A stretch of DNA of 33,362 nt from an uncultured Lachnospiraceae bacterium. GTDB taxonomy: Bacteria; Bacillota; Clostridia; Lachnospirales; Lachnospiraceae. The notes beneath the pieces were generated by a model. It saw nothing but the letters and a program-made list of their open reading frames with translations, was not told the origin of the DNA and did no database searches. Positions within the stretch are counted from its first letter, which is position 1; every line of letters starts with the position of its first letter. A program made the position numbers and the translations under genes. The stretch lies in the NCBI GenBank assembly GCA_910586955.1, contig CAJUMM010000029.1:1-33362 (forward strand). Direction: 5' to 3'. This document shows positions 1 through 12,100 of the stretch, in pieces.

Positions 1-55
1 CCAACATCTATAAAAAAAAAGACAATATCCCTAAAAAAGTACAAGCAGCCTCATA

Positions 56-84
56 TTGAGTTTTACCCTTTATTTCTGTATAAT
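56..84 (+). promoter_or_regulatory. Sigma-A-type promoter for the giant surface protein gene
   Basis: TTGAGT at 56-61 and a perfect TATAAT at 79-84 are separated by 17 bases, the optimal sigma-A spacing. The predicted start of transcription is near 91, which leaves a leader of about 73 bases. The A-rich tracts upstream (13-21 and 33-38) could act as an UP element, but that is only inference. The rest of 1-55 is AT-rich and holds nothing I can name. Confidence 0.7.
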
Positions 85-163
85 TAGTTTATAGAATATG
101 GAAAAACCACGCTTGTTTTATATGTATTAGACAAATGTTTTTGCGGGGGAGGGTTAATGCGCA

Positions 164-3100
164 ATGAAAAAAGCAGATAAGAGAAGAAAATGGAGACAAA
201 TACAGAACCGCATTCTGGGAATTTTGCTTGTGTTGTCTATTTGCGCAGCTTCACTGAATCTTCCAATGGTATCAGCTTCGGCAGCGGTGCTCCGGGAAGA
301 CCAGAAGGCAAAAACGGATCCGGGAACGGCCGTAGAAGAAACCAGTCCGGAGGAACCCGGAAATCCCCAGGAGAAAGACAACCGGGATGTAAATGACGGG
401 GAAAAGGCGGATGAAAAGACAGAAGAGGACGCCGGCATCATAGAGGCACCTCCTCAGGAATCGGAAAGTACTTTGCCGGAGGAAGAGATTCCGGCCGCCG
501 GAGATCTTGCGGAAGAAGCAGGTGAACCGGATGAGGATTTGGACGCTTCCTCAGTTCGGGGGGGGGGTGAAAATGTTAGTTTCGTCTTCGGCAAAATAGA
601 AGGCGGAAATATGTCCCAGGAAAACCCGGAGGAAGATAAGGGCCGTCGGCTCATGCTGGGGCACGGAGAAGCTAACGGGGCTACTTTTGAGCTTTCTGCT
701 ATTGCCCAGTTTGGAAGCGGAGAGGCGAAGGACGTTTTCTTTACACTGGAACTTCCCTATTTTTACCGGAGGGATGACGGCATTCTGGTTGCAACCTATG
801 AGGCCAGCGAAGTACCTGAGGACCAGAGAGGTTCCATGTATGTAGGAGCGAAGATTGCAGGAGACACAGACGGATGGCTGGTGGATGTGGCTGCGGAGTA
901 TACGGGGAAAATCCGGTTTAACAGCAGAAATTCACTTCCTACAGGTACCACCCAGACCCTTAAGGTAAAGATTTATCTTCATGGAGACATTCCCGAGAAC
1001 ACCACAGCGCCTATCCGTATGGGCGGAGGCTATGGCTCCTTTCAGGACGTGGGAGTTGGAGCGGGCTATGAGATTAGTCCGGGTGAGACTGCCGATTCTG
1101 TCTGTGTACTTACCTGTTCCAATCTGAAGTGGGAGACCAGCCTGGAGGGCGTGGAGCCCCGGAACGCCCAGTGGGACGTATACAATTATTTGGTTTACCG
1201 GGCTGTCATTGCCAACACTTCGGAAGATGATAAGAGCCATATTAAATCCTTCAATCTGAACGTAAGACTTCCGGCGGAAGGAGACGGCGGAAAGCTTTGG
1301 GGCGTTTCAGATAAAGAGGCCATGAAGTGGCTCTATAACGACGGAAATCCTGTAGAAAATACAAGTTTTAATCCGGAGGATCGGGAAAAAGAATTTGTAG
1401 GCGTGCCGGGAGAGGGCGGGGCGCTTATTTATGATGTCACGGAATTGTCGGGAGAGGAGCTGGCCAAGTGGGATTTAACTTCTTTTGCAAATGCCAGGGA
1501 TAAAGAGGGAAATGTACAGGAACCCATTCCCTATCACTTTACGGTTAACGGAGGCATTTACTTTGAGTGGAAAGGAGAACTGCACCATTCAGAGCAGCGT
1601 GTCTTTTATGTGGCCGTACCTATCAGCGGGAATATACCGGGAGATGAGGAGCAGCAGATTCCGGCGCAGTCTTATCATACTATTGCCTTTGGCGAGAATG
1701 CTACCTGGACAGTCCAGAGAAAATGCGACGATCACGGCTTTGAGCCGGCCCGGATGGAATTATTCCGGGAGAAATATGTACTGGATGATTCGGGAAACCG
1801 GGTAAAGACAAGGAAGGCAGCCATTGGAGACGAGGTGGAATTTTATCTGGAAGGTTTCCGGAACGGGGGAAACATTCCTTTATTTAACAGCTATGGGGAA
1901 GACCTCATAGAACGGGACTTCACACCTCTGCAGATCAGCGTGCAGATGTATCGGCCTGAGGAAACGGACCGGGAACCGCAGCTTACGGACTGGGTTGCCG
2001 GACCGGATGCAGTGGAATTTGAGTTTGCGCCTCAGGGAGGGGGAGACCCGGAATATGTTTCCCTGGGAACCCTTGCGCCGGATGCAGGGAAATCATTGGA
2101 GGACCTTTTTGTCTGGTCCATGGATGCCAAAGGGGCCGTTGAGGACTATCTGGCAGGAAGCGGAAAAGGCCGTACCTATACAGGGCGCTTCCGGGTACGT
2201 TTCCGGGACCGGATTGGACCGGGAGCTTCTCTGGAGGGAAGAATTGTGGTCCGGGGCCGGGTAAACAGTGGAATTACCTATACCAATAAGCTTGCTATGG
2301 GCGGAGAAACCTGGAAATGGGTTTCGGAAATTGCAGGGGACAAAGGATATCTGAAAACACCTCATAAACTGGAGGGCGCTGCCGTTACTGTAGTTACGGA
2401 ACCGGTAAGCCCCCTTATCGGTGCAGAGGCATACCGTATATTTGAAGACGGAAGTACAATCGCCGGCAATCCCTTGGTAGTTCCTATCAATGTGGAGGGC
2501 GTGGGATACCGATATAAGCTGGGGAACAGCAGCAATTCCAGGATCTATCCGGGCGTATTCTCCACGGAGGCCATGGCAGAAGTAAAAGCGGGCCGGGTGA
2601 ACGGTTTTATCACCCGGCAGCTTGTGCTGTCCAAAAAACTGGTGGAGGAAACGGCAAAAGTCCGTTCCGTAATCATATACACTTCTTCCGGAAGAAAGAT
2701 AGAGATTCTGCCGGAGCGCTTTGCACAGGATGGGGCAGGGAACTATATTCTGGATCAGGCACTGTGGGCCAGCGGGGGCGAACTGCTCCGGGCAGAGGTG
2801 AATTTTGAAACATTCGGGGCGAAGAAAGCCCTTTCCGGGGATGTATTTGTTGCCCTGGAGGGACATTCCAATATTGTAAGCGCCAGCCTGAAAAAGGAGG
2901 GCACCTTTACCACCCGGTATGCGGACGAAACCCTTGATAAAAGTGCAAAGGCTTCTGCTGCGCTGAATGTCTCCAGTATCCAGGCAGTGCTTAGGGGGGA
3001 GAGTTTTATGGGGGAAGAGCGATCGGCCACCAACGAGGCCGGCGCAAAATCTCCCCAGAAGACGGTGAACTCCCTGGAAGTACCCAATGGGAAGACCACG

Positions 3101-6100
3101 GGTTATGAGTTCCGGATCGCCAACCAGGCGGTGGCGTCCTCCGGAGAGACGGATTTGGTTCTGGATCTCTCTGACGAGGGACGGAATGTGGGAAATAAGG
3201 GAACCGAAGACAAAGTCCATGTGAAGGGCTTCCGGACGGAAGAAATCGCTATTTCCGGATATGAGGAAACGGTGAAAATCCGGGAAATCCGTATCTACGA
3301 CTGGGATCAGGATGTGGAGAAAGAGGAAGCCCGTGGGGTGATTCCTTTTGACAGCTTGAAGCCGGATAAGGACCCGGCCGGAACGCTTGTGATAGGCAAA
3401 GAGCTTCTTGCAGATGTGGAGCGGGTGAAGTGCGTGGTGATTGCCTGCGACGATTTCTACGGATGCGGGACGCCGGATCAGGCCGGATGGCTGCGGGTGG
3501 TTGTGACGGGAAATTCAGACTGGTACAATGAGCTGGACGCCTCTATGACTTTCCGTCCGGCCAATGAGACCATGGAAGCCGTGTCCCTGAAAGATCGCCT
3601 CTATGTAGCCCAGCCCCGGCTGGAAGTATATGCCCATGTGGAGTATTACGAACTCCAGGAAAAGGCAAAGACGGAAACGGAAAATACGGACCAGGATGAG
3701 ATGTACCTGGGGGTGCCTTACGACCGGGATTTTACCTGGCGGGTGGAGGCCAGAAACGGCTTTACGTCCCGGTTGGAGGATGTGGATGTGATTGTAAACC
3801 TGCCTATCCGCGACGGTACCCAGGGGGAAGAAGCCCATACGGGTTTCCACACCACGGGAATTCAGGCGGAGAAGGAGCTTCTGGAACAGTTTGGAGAGCT
3901 GGTGTCCCTTACCCTTCAGGATGTAGATGCCTCCCAGGGAATCCGGTTCCTCTACGACGCCGGGGAGAAGAGCTTTACGGCGGAAGACGGCTCTGCCTCC
4001 TTTGGGCTGGACACAGCGGGAAATCTGATCCTTACAGAGGAACAGCTCATAGCGTGGGGAATTCCCAACCTGAAAAGCATCACCCTTACGGGAAAGAGTT
4101 TTGCAGTCAGCGGGCCTGGGGAGACCTTCGCTCTCCGGATTCAGGGGTTTTCCGATTCCGATTTCGGGACGGAGGACCGGCTGCAGGCCTGGGGAGACAA
4201 TTACCTGGGCGGCGTGCGCCATACGGCCCTGGTGGCTCTGCGTCTTAGGAATGTGGACCATGCCAAGGCCTATATCAGCAAGATGTATTTCGATACTCTG
4301 ATTGCAGCGGGATATAAGGAGGAGGATTCCGGAAGCGGGGAGCGGTTTGATAAGGTGGCGGCTCCTGAGGAGCATATAAGAAGAATGGTTCCCATAGACG
4401 GAATCAGTGTTTTGGAGCAGTCTTTTGAGGATAATGCGGAATTGGATATCGGCTATAAAGCCATTGGATCTTATCTTATCGATTTCCGGCAATATCTGAA
4501 TGCGGGAAAGGATTATCCCGGGCTCAGAAAGGGCAGCTATTATTCTCAGGAACATCAAAATATGAATTATGTCTATGAAGGATCTTTAAATACCCGGGCA
4601 GAAGTCCGCATGAAGGTGGATTTGCCGGAGAATGCCTTTGATGCCTATTATTTAAAAGTAGATTCAAGGGCCAGGGATTATTTGAAGGAGATTGTAATAG
4701 AGCGGCAGGACGGTTCTGAGAAAGCAATATCGGTAACGGACTGGAAGGAAAATGCCTTAGAAACGGATGGAACGGGAAAGCAGTTCTTCCGGATTCCCCT
4801 CTTGCAGTCAGAGGATGGAGAAATGTCCATTTACCGTGTTCCGGCGGATTATCAGATGGTGAACCCCGTAATTTCCGTGACGCTTATTCTTAATGTGAAT
4901 AAGGAGGCTTCCGACGGAGCAGGAAATGCGATTGGTGCAGATTATGGTACTTGGTATGACGACAGGGATTCCAGTACAAAGCATATGTTTGAACTTACCG
5001 GGCGTTTTCTAAAGGCAGGAGCGGCCAACGCCACAGTGACGGCGGAACTCACGGCAGGCGGGACGGAGCGTACAGGGGCCAAGGCAAAAATCCGGACACA
5101 GCAGGGAGTGAAGCCTCAGAATCTGGCTTCTGTGCAACGTTCTCCCTGGTCTTATTACAATATCTACTTGGCTGCGTGGTACTGGGCGGATCATAATACC
5201 TGGACCTATTATTGGCAGGCTGACAGTGTTACAAGAGATACCTATTATTACGATGCGGGACATTTGAGTTCCACCGTAAGGGTGCAGGTCTGCGGAGAGA
5301 AAAACCAAGTAAAAAAAGGAGTGCACACGGATCCTCTGGTGGAGAAGGACGATGAGGTAGTATTCGGCTCCTATCAGGAATTTGCCATCAGTTTCTTCCA
5401 GGAAGCAGACGGGGCAGATGAGGATTACCGGGGAGGCAAGGAATACAATACAGGCTGGGGCGGCGGCTGGAGTGGATTTGACGGCTGGGGGAATCAGGAT
5501 CCCTTCGACTGGAAGGATAAACACGCCTTTACGGATAAACTCATTTTGCAGGATACCCTTCCGGCTATCCGCCCCCAGGGGGAGGACGGACATTACGGCT
5601 TTGTGACCAGGGATATCTACCTGTCTTCCAAGCTGTATCCTTACATAGATACCCTGGAGGTGACGGTAAAGAAGGTTACGGCCTCCGGGAGTGGAGATAC
5701 CGTTACCTACAAGGAAGAAATCCTGAAAGATCCCCGGGTTATTGCAAAGGCCGATTTAAAGAAAAGCGGGAAGGAACATACAGGCTTTTGGCATATTCCC
5801 ATCTGTTACTCCGGTGAGGAGGAGCAGGAGGGGGCTCTTGTACTGGGAGAAAACGAATATATACACAGCTACCAGGTGATCCTTAAAAACCTCCCGGGAG
5901 ACGGGGATTATGCAGCGGAGCTTAAGGGCATGGATCTTTCGGAAAAGCCCTTAGATCATGATGGCAATAAGGAGCCTGACATGTATGTAGGCGGGGAGGT
6001 ATGTATCCTCCGGGCGGCACCCATACCGGAGGAGGCCTTTAATACCATGAAGGCTTCTTCCTATTATGAGTATGAGGAGAAGCCCTGGCTGGAGAGCTCA

Positions 6101-9100
6101 GATCGGGGATGCCTGCTGGCTTACCGTCTGCCCTTCCAGGCGGATTTCCTTCTGACAGCTTCATCAGTAGATGATACAAATAAGGAACACCGACTCTATG
6201 ATTATCAGGCAGCGGGAGACAGGGCCAATCTTAATCCCGGCTATGGGGCCTTTGAGCTGCGGGTCTGGAACCGGACGGATACGGATCAGGAGCAGGGAAG
6301 ATCCGCCCACATAGGCAATGCGGTGCTGAAAAATACCATGCACCAAAATTACCGCCTGAAACACATCTATATTCCGGAAGACTTTGTGGAAGGCAGCTGG
6401 TTCCGGGTGAAGGGGCTTGTTTTGCGCTACGGAGCAGGCGGGAAAGAGACATTTTCCTGTACTTTGGAGGATCTGCTGGCTGGGGGAACCTATGCCAGAT
6501 ATATGAGGAAAGCGGGAGGACAGTACGTCTTTGATGTGAATCTGCTTTTCCAGGAGAATTATAAGAAGTTGGAGGCCTGGAATGGAGTCAACCTCAACAA
6601 TACAGTGCCTGGGGATACCTACCGGAAGGAGTATGTCCAGTCCTTTACCCTGGAATTGGAGGCCCTTAATAAGTCGGAGGGTCTAAAAGGAGGGGAGTAC
6701 CTCAATCCTTCCCGGCAGAACCGCAGGGATATTCCGGAGGCTCTGGAAGCGGATCCGGTTTTCTCCTATGACGGTGTGTATGTGGACCGGACGGAAGAAG
6801 ATATTAGAAACAATGCCTGGACTATCAAGTCCCGGCCCACAGTCATTCACAAGGCATTTGCAGATTTCCGGGACGTAAACACTTCCCAGATCTCCGGACA
6901 GGATACCACCCAGTATTGGAACACGGCGGAGGCAGAGTTTACCGCTATAGACAATACGGCAGACAAATACCAGGGCCATTTGACGGGAGGAACTGTGCGC
7001 AGGGATTACTACCGGATGGATAATCTGGTGAGCACGCTGCTGGTGGATCTGGCCAGGGGACGTACTCTGGAAAAGGAAGACGGAAGCCAGGAGTTCTTTT
7101 TCTCCTATGACGGGGAAACGGCGTCAGGGGGAGATCGGGAGCTCTTTGGGGGAGATCGGGAACACCTCCTTCCGGGAGACTATGTGGAATACCGCCTGAG
7201 CGTGGGGGTGGACGCAGACAGTCCCATTCCCGTATACCATCCGGAGCTGGTCTTTGAGGTTCCTGGGGGACAGCGCATCGTGGGCTGGTACGTAGAAAAT
7301 CAGGACAGCGGAATCTTAAGCGAAGATATTACGGTTCTTGCGGGAGACAAAACAGGCCGGACAGGGACAGTGAAACTGACGGCAGAAAAATATTACGGAG
7401 TCCAAAAGAAAGGTCTTTTTGCATCCCTTTTCAGCGGAGAGGATCTGGAGGAAACGGCTTTCAGGCGGCTGGATATTTCCGTAGGAAACACAGAAAAGGA
7501 TTTTGAAGAAAATCTTCTCAAGCCGGGAAAAGAAATTGTGATAGTGGCAGTGACTCAGCTGACGGAAGAACTGGAAGCTTTTGAGGGGAAGACCCTTGAG
7601 GCCCTTTTCCAGGCGGCGGCCCGGCCTACCCATACTTATTCCCAGTATAAGATCCAGGCCAAAGACTATGCGGAGGAAGACGGGGCAGTGACAAAAACCC
7701 TGTCTGTTCAGAATGCCTATTTTACCGATGAGGAAGAGGTGAAATACCTTCGGTATTATGCGGATCCCAATCATACAGATGCCATGACGAAGCGGTCCGT
7801 GTGGTTCGGAAGCAAGCTGAAGGTGCTGCGGGAGCGGACCTATCTCTCTGAGGTGAAGAGCGAACTTACCTTTTATGATAGTCTGGATCTGGCGGTGGAC
7901 GTGGAGTATGACAATGACAACTATCACTATGACGGCCAGCCGGTAACCCTTACCGTGGCAGGGAAACCAAAGGAAGGGGAAGAGCCGGAGGCTGTCTGCA
8001 ACGATACCCTCCATTTCCTGAAAGAGGCGGTATACAGCCTGTCCTTCCTGTCGGAAACCAACGGAAAACGCTACAAAGGCTTTGACCTGACGGAGAAGCC
8101 TTCTTTCCCATACCCGGATAACATGGCAGGAGTATCCGGGAAAAAAGCCAAGGTAGAGTACTGCTTCTACGAAGATGGCACGGAGGCGGGGAGCTATGGA
8201 GCGGATGAAGAAGCCCGGTGGATTTCCGAAGATCTGGTCATAGAGGGAGATACCCTTACGGAAGAGCAGAAGGCAGCCGGATTCCGCCTGGTGAAAGACG
8301 CCGTGGGAATCCGCTGGACCTATGAGGATGTGCCTGCCCTGGGGACAGACGGAAAACCCGTCTGCTTTGCTTCGGCGGAGAAGCCCTTTACCTTCCATGG
8401 CCTGGGACGCTTCCGGGACATTCGGACGGACAAGGAGAAACAGACCCAAGGGGCCGCAGACCGCTACGGGATTCATATTAACGCGGCGGCGGAACTGATT
8501 CATGAGCATAAGGAGGAGCTGGTAAATACCCTTCCCGGTACGGAGCCGGAGGAAGAGACGCTGTATGAGTTCCTCTGGGAGTCCGTTCTTCTGGGAAAGG
8601 CGGAGGAGAAAGAGAATATTGCCCGGGAGCGTCCCATTCTGACCATCCATACCCAGATCCTGGAGACGGAGGCAGAAGCTCAGAACGTCTATGACGAGGA
8701 GGCAGAGCAGAAGCTTGGCTACCGCCCGGGAGATACTGCCTGGTTTAAGACTACGGTTATGAACCATGAGCTTGATCCGGCGGACGCGGATACGGGAATA
8801 CAGGGAGCTCTGCTGGAACCGGTGATCTATGATAAATTGCCGGAATACATCAGGGCCAACGGCATGGAGGGACTGGTAACGGCCGGGGCGGATCTGTCCG
8901 CAGCCTGGTATGCCTTCTCGGTGTCCGGGACGGCCCTGGGAGGAACCGGGGGCTTTCAGATCCGGTGGTATGACCGGGAGGGGAATCTGAAGGACAAAGA
9001 TCAGATTCCCGCCTATACAGTTACACGCTCCGAATTCCAGGATATCCCGGACTATGGGGGAGATATGGTGACGGAGAAGAGCGATACGGACGGGTGTACC

Positions 9101-12100
9101 TTTGGCACATCCGGGGATGGGCGTCCTCCCTTTACACGTGCATTTGCGGATCTGAAACTGGGGGATGGGGGCAATACGATTTCCACGCCTATCGACTTTC
9201 AGGTGTATGAGATCCGCTTTGCTCCCGGGAGCAGTCTGGAGCCGGGAGAGCGCATCGAGGTTTTCTACGAAGTGGAGATACGGGAAGAGAATCTGCCGAT
9301 GACTTATACCAGACGTGGAGACAAAGTATTTCCGGATTACTATCCCAAAATGGGAGAGTACGGGCAGGTGTATCCCAAATACTGGTCAGGAGGAACGGTT
9401 TGGGATCCGGTGAGCGGATTCTATACGGAGTCTCAGCCCTACATCGGAATTATGGAAGGCCGGTATTATACTTTAACTCAGTATCCAGCCTCTTCCTGGG
9501 AGACCTATGGCATGCGGGGGCAGTTTCGGAATGAGGATTTTATGATGGATATGAGCTTCCTGTGCCACGATGCAGGGGTCAGCGGCACCAGAAATCCGGG
9601 GACGGACCGCTATGAGTTTTTAAAGGAATCCCAGGCATTTATTCCGGGCAGGGGAGATGATCACGGGGAAGTAGGCGGTTCCAACGGCTACTTGAAGGAT
9701 TATGACATCAATACCCATTACAACCAGCAGCGGGCTAAATATGTGCCTGCCTGGACCAATGGAAAGAAGGACGAACTGCCCCAAACTACAAGTTACAATC
9801 ATCCGGTCAGCGGGAAGGCTAGGGACTGGTATGCCGGGGTCATGAAGCTGCGGGGAGATACGGACTGGCAGCGCTCCTGGGAGAGCGGTGGGCGCAACGA
9901 GGCGGTGCTGTGGGCGGAGGCACGTCTGCACCTGCAGACTGCCTGGCTGGCTGCAAGCTCGCAGCTTATTGGAGAAAGTGATTATCTGGCATCCACAGAA
10001 TATCTGCCTACGGCATATCATACGGAAGCGCTGGATCCCCATTATGACTATGTGCCGCGCACCCATTATGCTTCCGCTTCGGTGTGGAAACCTTCTGACG
10101 GATGGTTTGAAGCTTATGACAGAAAACTTTTAAATGACGACAGCATCACGGTTCTGGAATATGATCAGAATTTTACGGCCCGCGTCGGGGCTTATAATTA
10201 TGGGGACTGGGATTTGTCGGAGGGAGTCGAATTTCTCTATATTATGCCCTATGGGGTGGAACCGGATATTTCCGGCATTCAGGCGAAGATTTTAAGCGGC
10301 GGAACTTCCCGTGCGCCGGAATATCAGACTCTGGACAGTAAAGACATTCAGGTGGAGGTACTGCAGGAGCCCGGAAAATGGAACGGGTATCTGACGCCGG
10401 ATTCCATGCGGGATCCTGTCCTGGGGAGCCAGGAGATGGACCGGACAGGGGATGCTCACGCCCAGAGAGGGGCCTACTATGCACAGGAAGACAGCGTATC
10501 CTGGGTTCTGAAAATCACGGTTAGCAGTCCTTTAAAGAAGTGGTTTTACAGGGGAAGTGAGAGCGGATACATGATGCTGGTGGATATTCCTTCCCATGTA
10601 TATAAGACACCTGCTGCTGAATACTGGTACGATGAGGTATTGGTCCGTCCTGTGAATCCAGGCCAGGGTGACAGCCGTTACTATCAGGTGTACGACTCTA
10701 CGGCTCTCTGGGGGAACAGTGATCCCATAGGAATGGGAAAAGCCCGGGGGGAACGGTATGCTCTCAGCTATCAGTATGGAGGCATGGACTGGCTTTGGAA
10801 TATTTATCAGCCCAGGAGCAATGGCGGACAGATTTGTGCGCAGGCGTATGCAGTCAACGGTTCTCCGAACCTGCCCTATATCAACGGAATGAATATTTCC
10901 AACCGGGAGGTATCTGCCCAGGATGTCCTCTTTGACAGCGGAAGGGAGAACTTTGCCTCAGGCGCCCGCAGTACCTGGGCCAGCACGGGAAGCAGGGCCC
11001 ATATGCGCAAGTCTCTGCTGCGGGTTTGGACCACCATTGGGGAAACGGATCGGAGCGGAAAACATATCAATAGCTACTATGTCAATCCCAAAGGGGATCG
11101 CTCTGCCCTGAATATTTATGTGGAAAATAAGTATTGGCTGAATACCATGGCTCCGGATCAGTACAGAAGGGGGACTGGCGGCGGTTGGTATTCCGGTTGG
11201 CAGAATTATGCGGTTCACTATAAATATTCGACCAACGGAGGCGGAAAGGGGACTCTTTACTATCCGGTGGTGACGAATATCCTTCCGCCGGGGATCGTTC
11301 CCCTGGCTTTGGACGGAGCTTTCGGTGAAGATAACCAGAAGAACGCAACCCTGACTCTGGACTGGACCCTCTATGGGGCTTCCTATAACGGAAATATTCG
11401 GGAAGAGCTGCGTGCCCTAAATGGGAAGGACGGTTCGGAAGATGAGCAGGCTCTCTATGAGGCCCAGGTGGAATACATTACTCTGGAAGGGGAAGGTGGA
11501 GAGCCAGAGGAACGCTACAAGATAACCTTTATGCAGAAAGGCGGCAGCCCGGCCAAGGACAAGGCGAAGATTGAGTCTGAGACGGAGCGGGTATTTTCTT
11601 TCCGGTTCTTTACGGAAGGGACGCCGGACTACGGGACGAAAGATGGGGGAACCAATGACGAACTGCTGGATCAGTATCAGAAGAATCACGTCTTTGTGTC
11701 CAGCGGTTTGGAAAATTATAAGTTCCTTATAGACTCGGAAGTGGCTTCCAAACAACTTAACCCCTACTGGGTAGGAAATAGCGCAGTAACCAATTATAAC
11801 AGCTGGCCTTACGGCAATGCGGGGGATACTGATTTCAACTGTTATCCTGATGTCCGCAACGACCGTAACGGTACATATTTCCCCGCCCTTCCCGTAACGG
11901 CCACCAGCCTGATGACAGAAACTTATGCTATCGATGCCACGGAGGATGGGGGTAACCGCCGTTACTATGAGACGGAGGACGGGAAAATTGAACTGAAGGA
12001 AAATTATGCCGATGCCAGGCAGGAGCTTGAGATGGAGGACTACACGTCCATCCGCTGGGGACTCCGCCTGGCCTCCGGGGATGCGGATCTCAACGGGAAC

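Noticed and set aside
2093..3220. Antisense open frame of 375 codons
   Set aside because: Same reasoning: stop-poor opposite strand of a GC-rich gene, with no start signals or domain evidence.
7316..8767. Long antisense open frame (483 codons) opposite the giant gene
   Set aside because: It is a shadow of the real frame. It has no ribosome site, no family signature and atypical composition, while the + strand frame is continuous and clearly protein-like.
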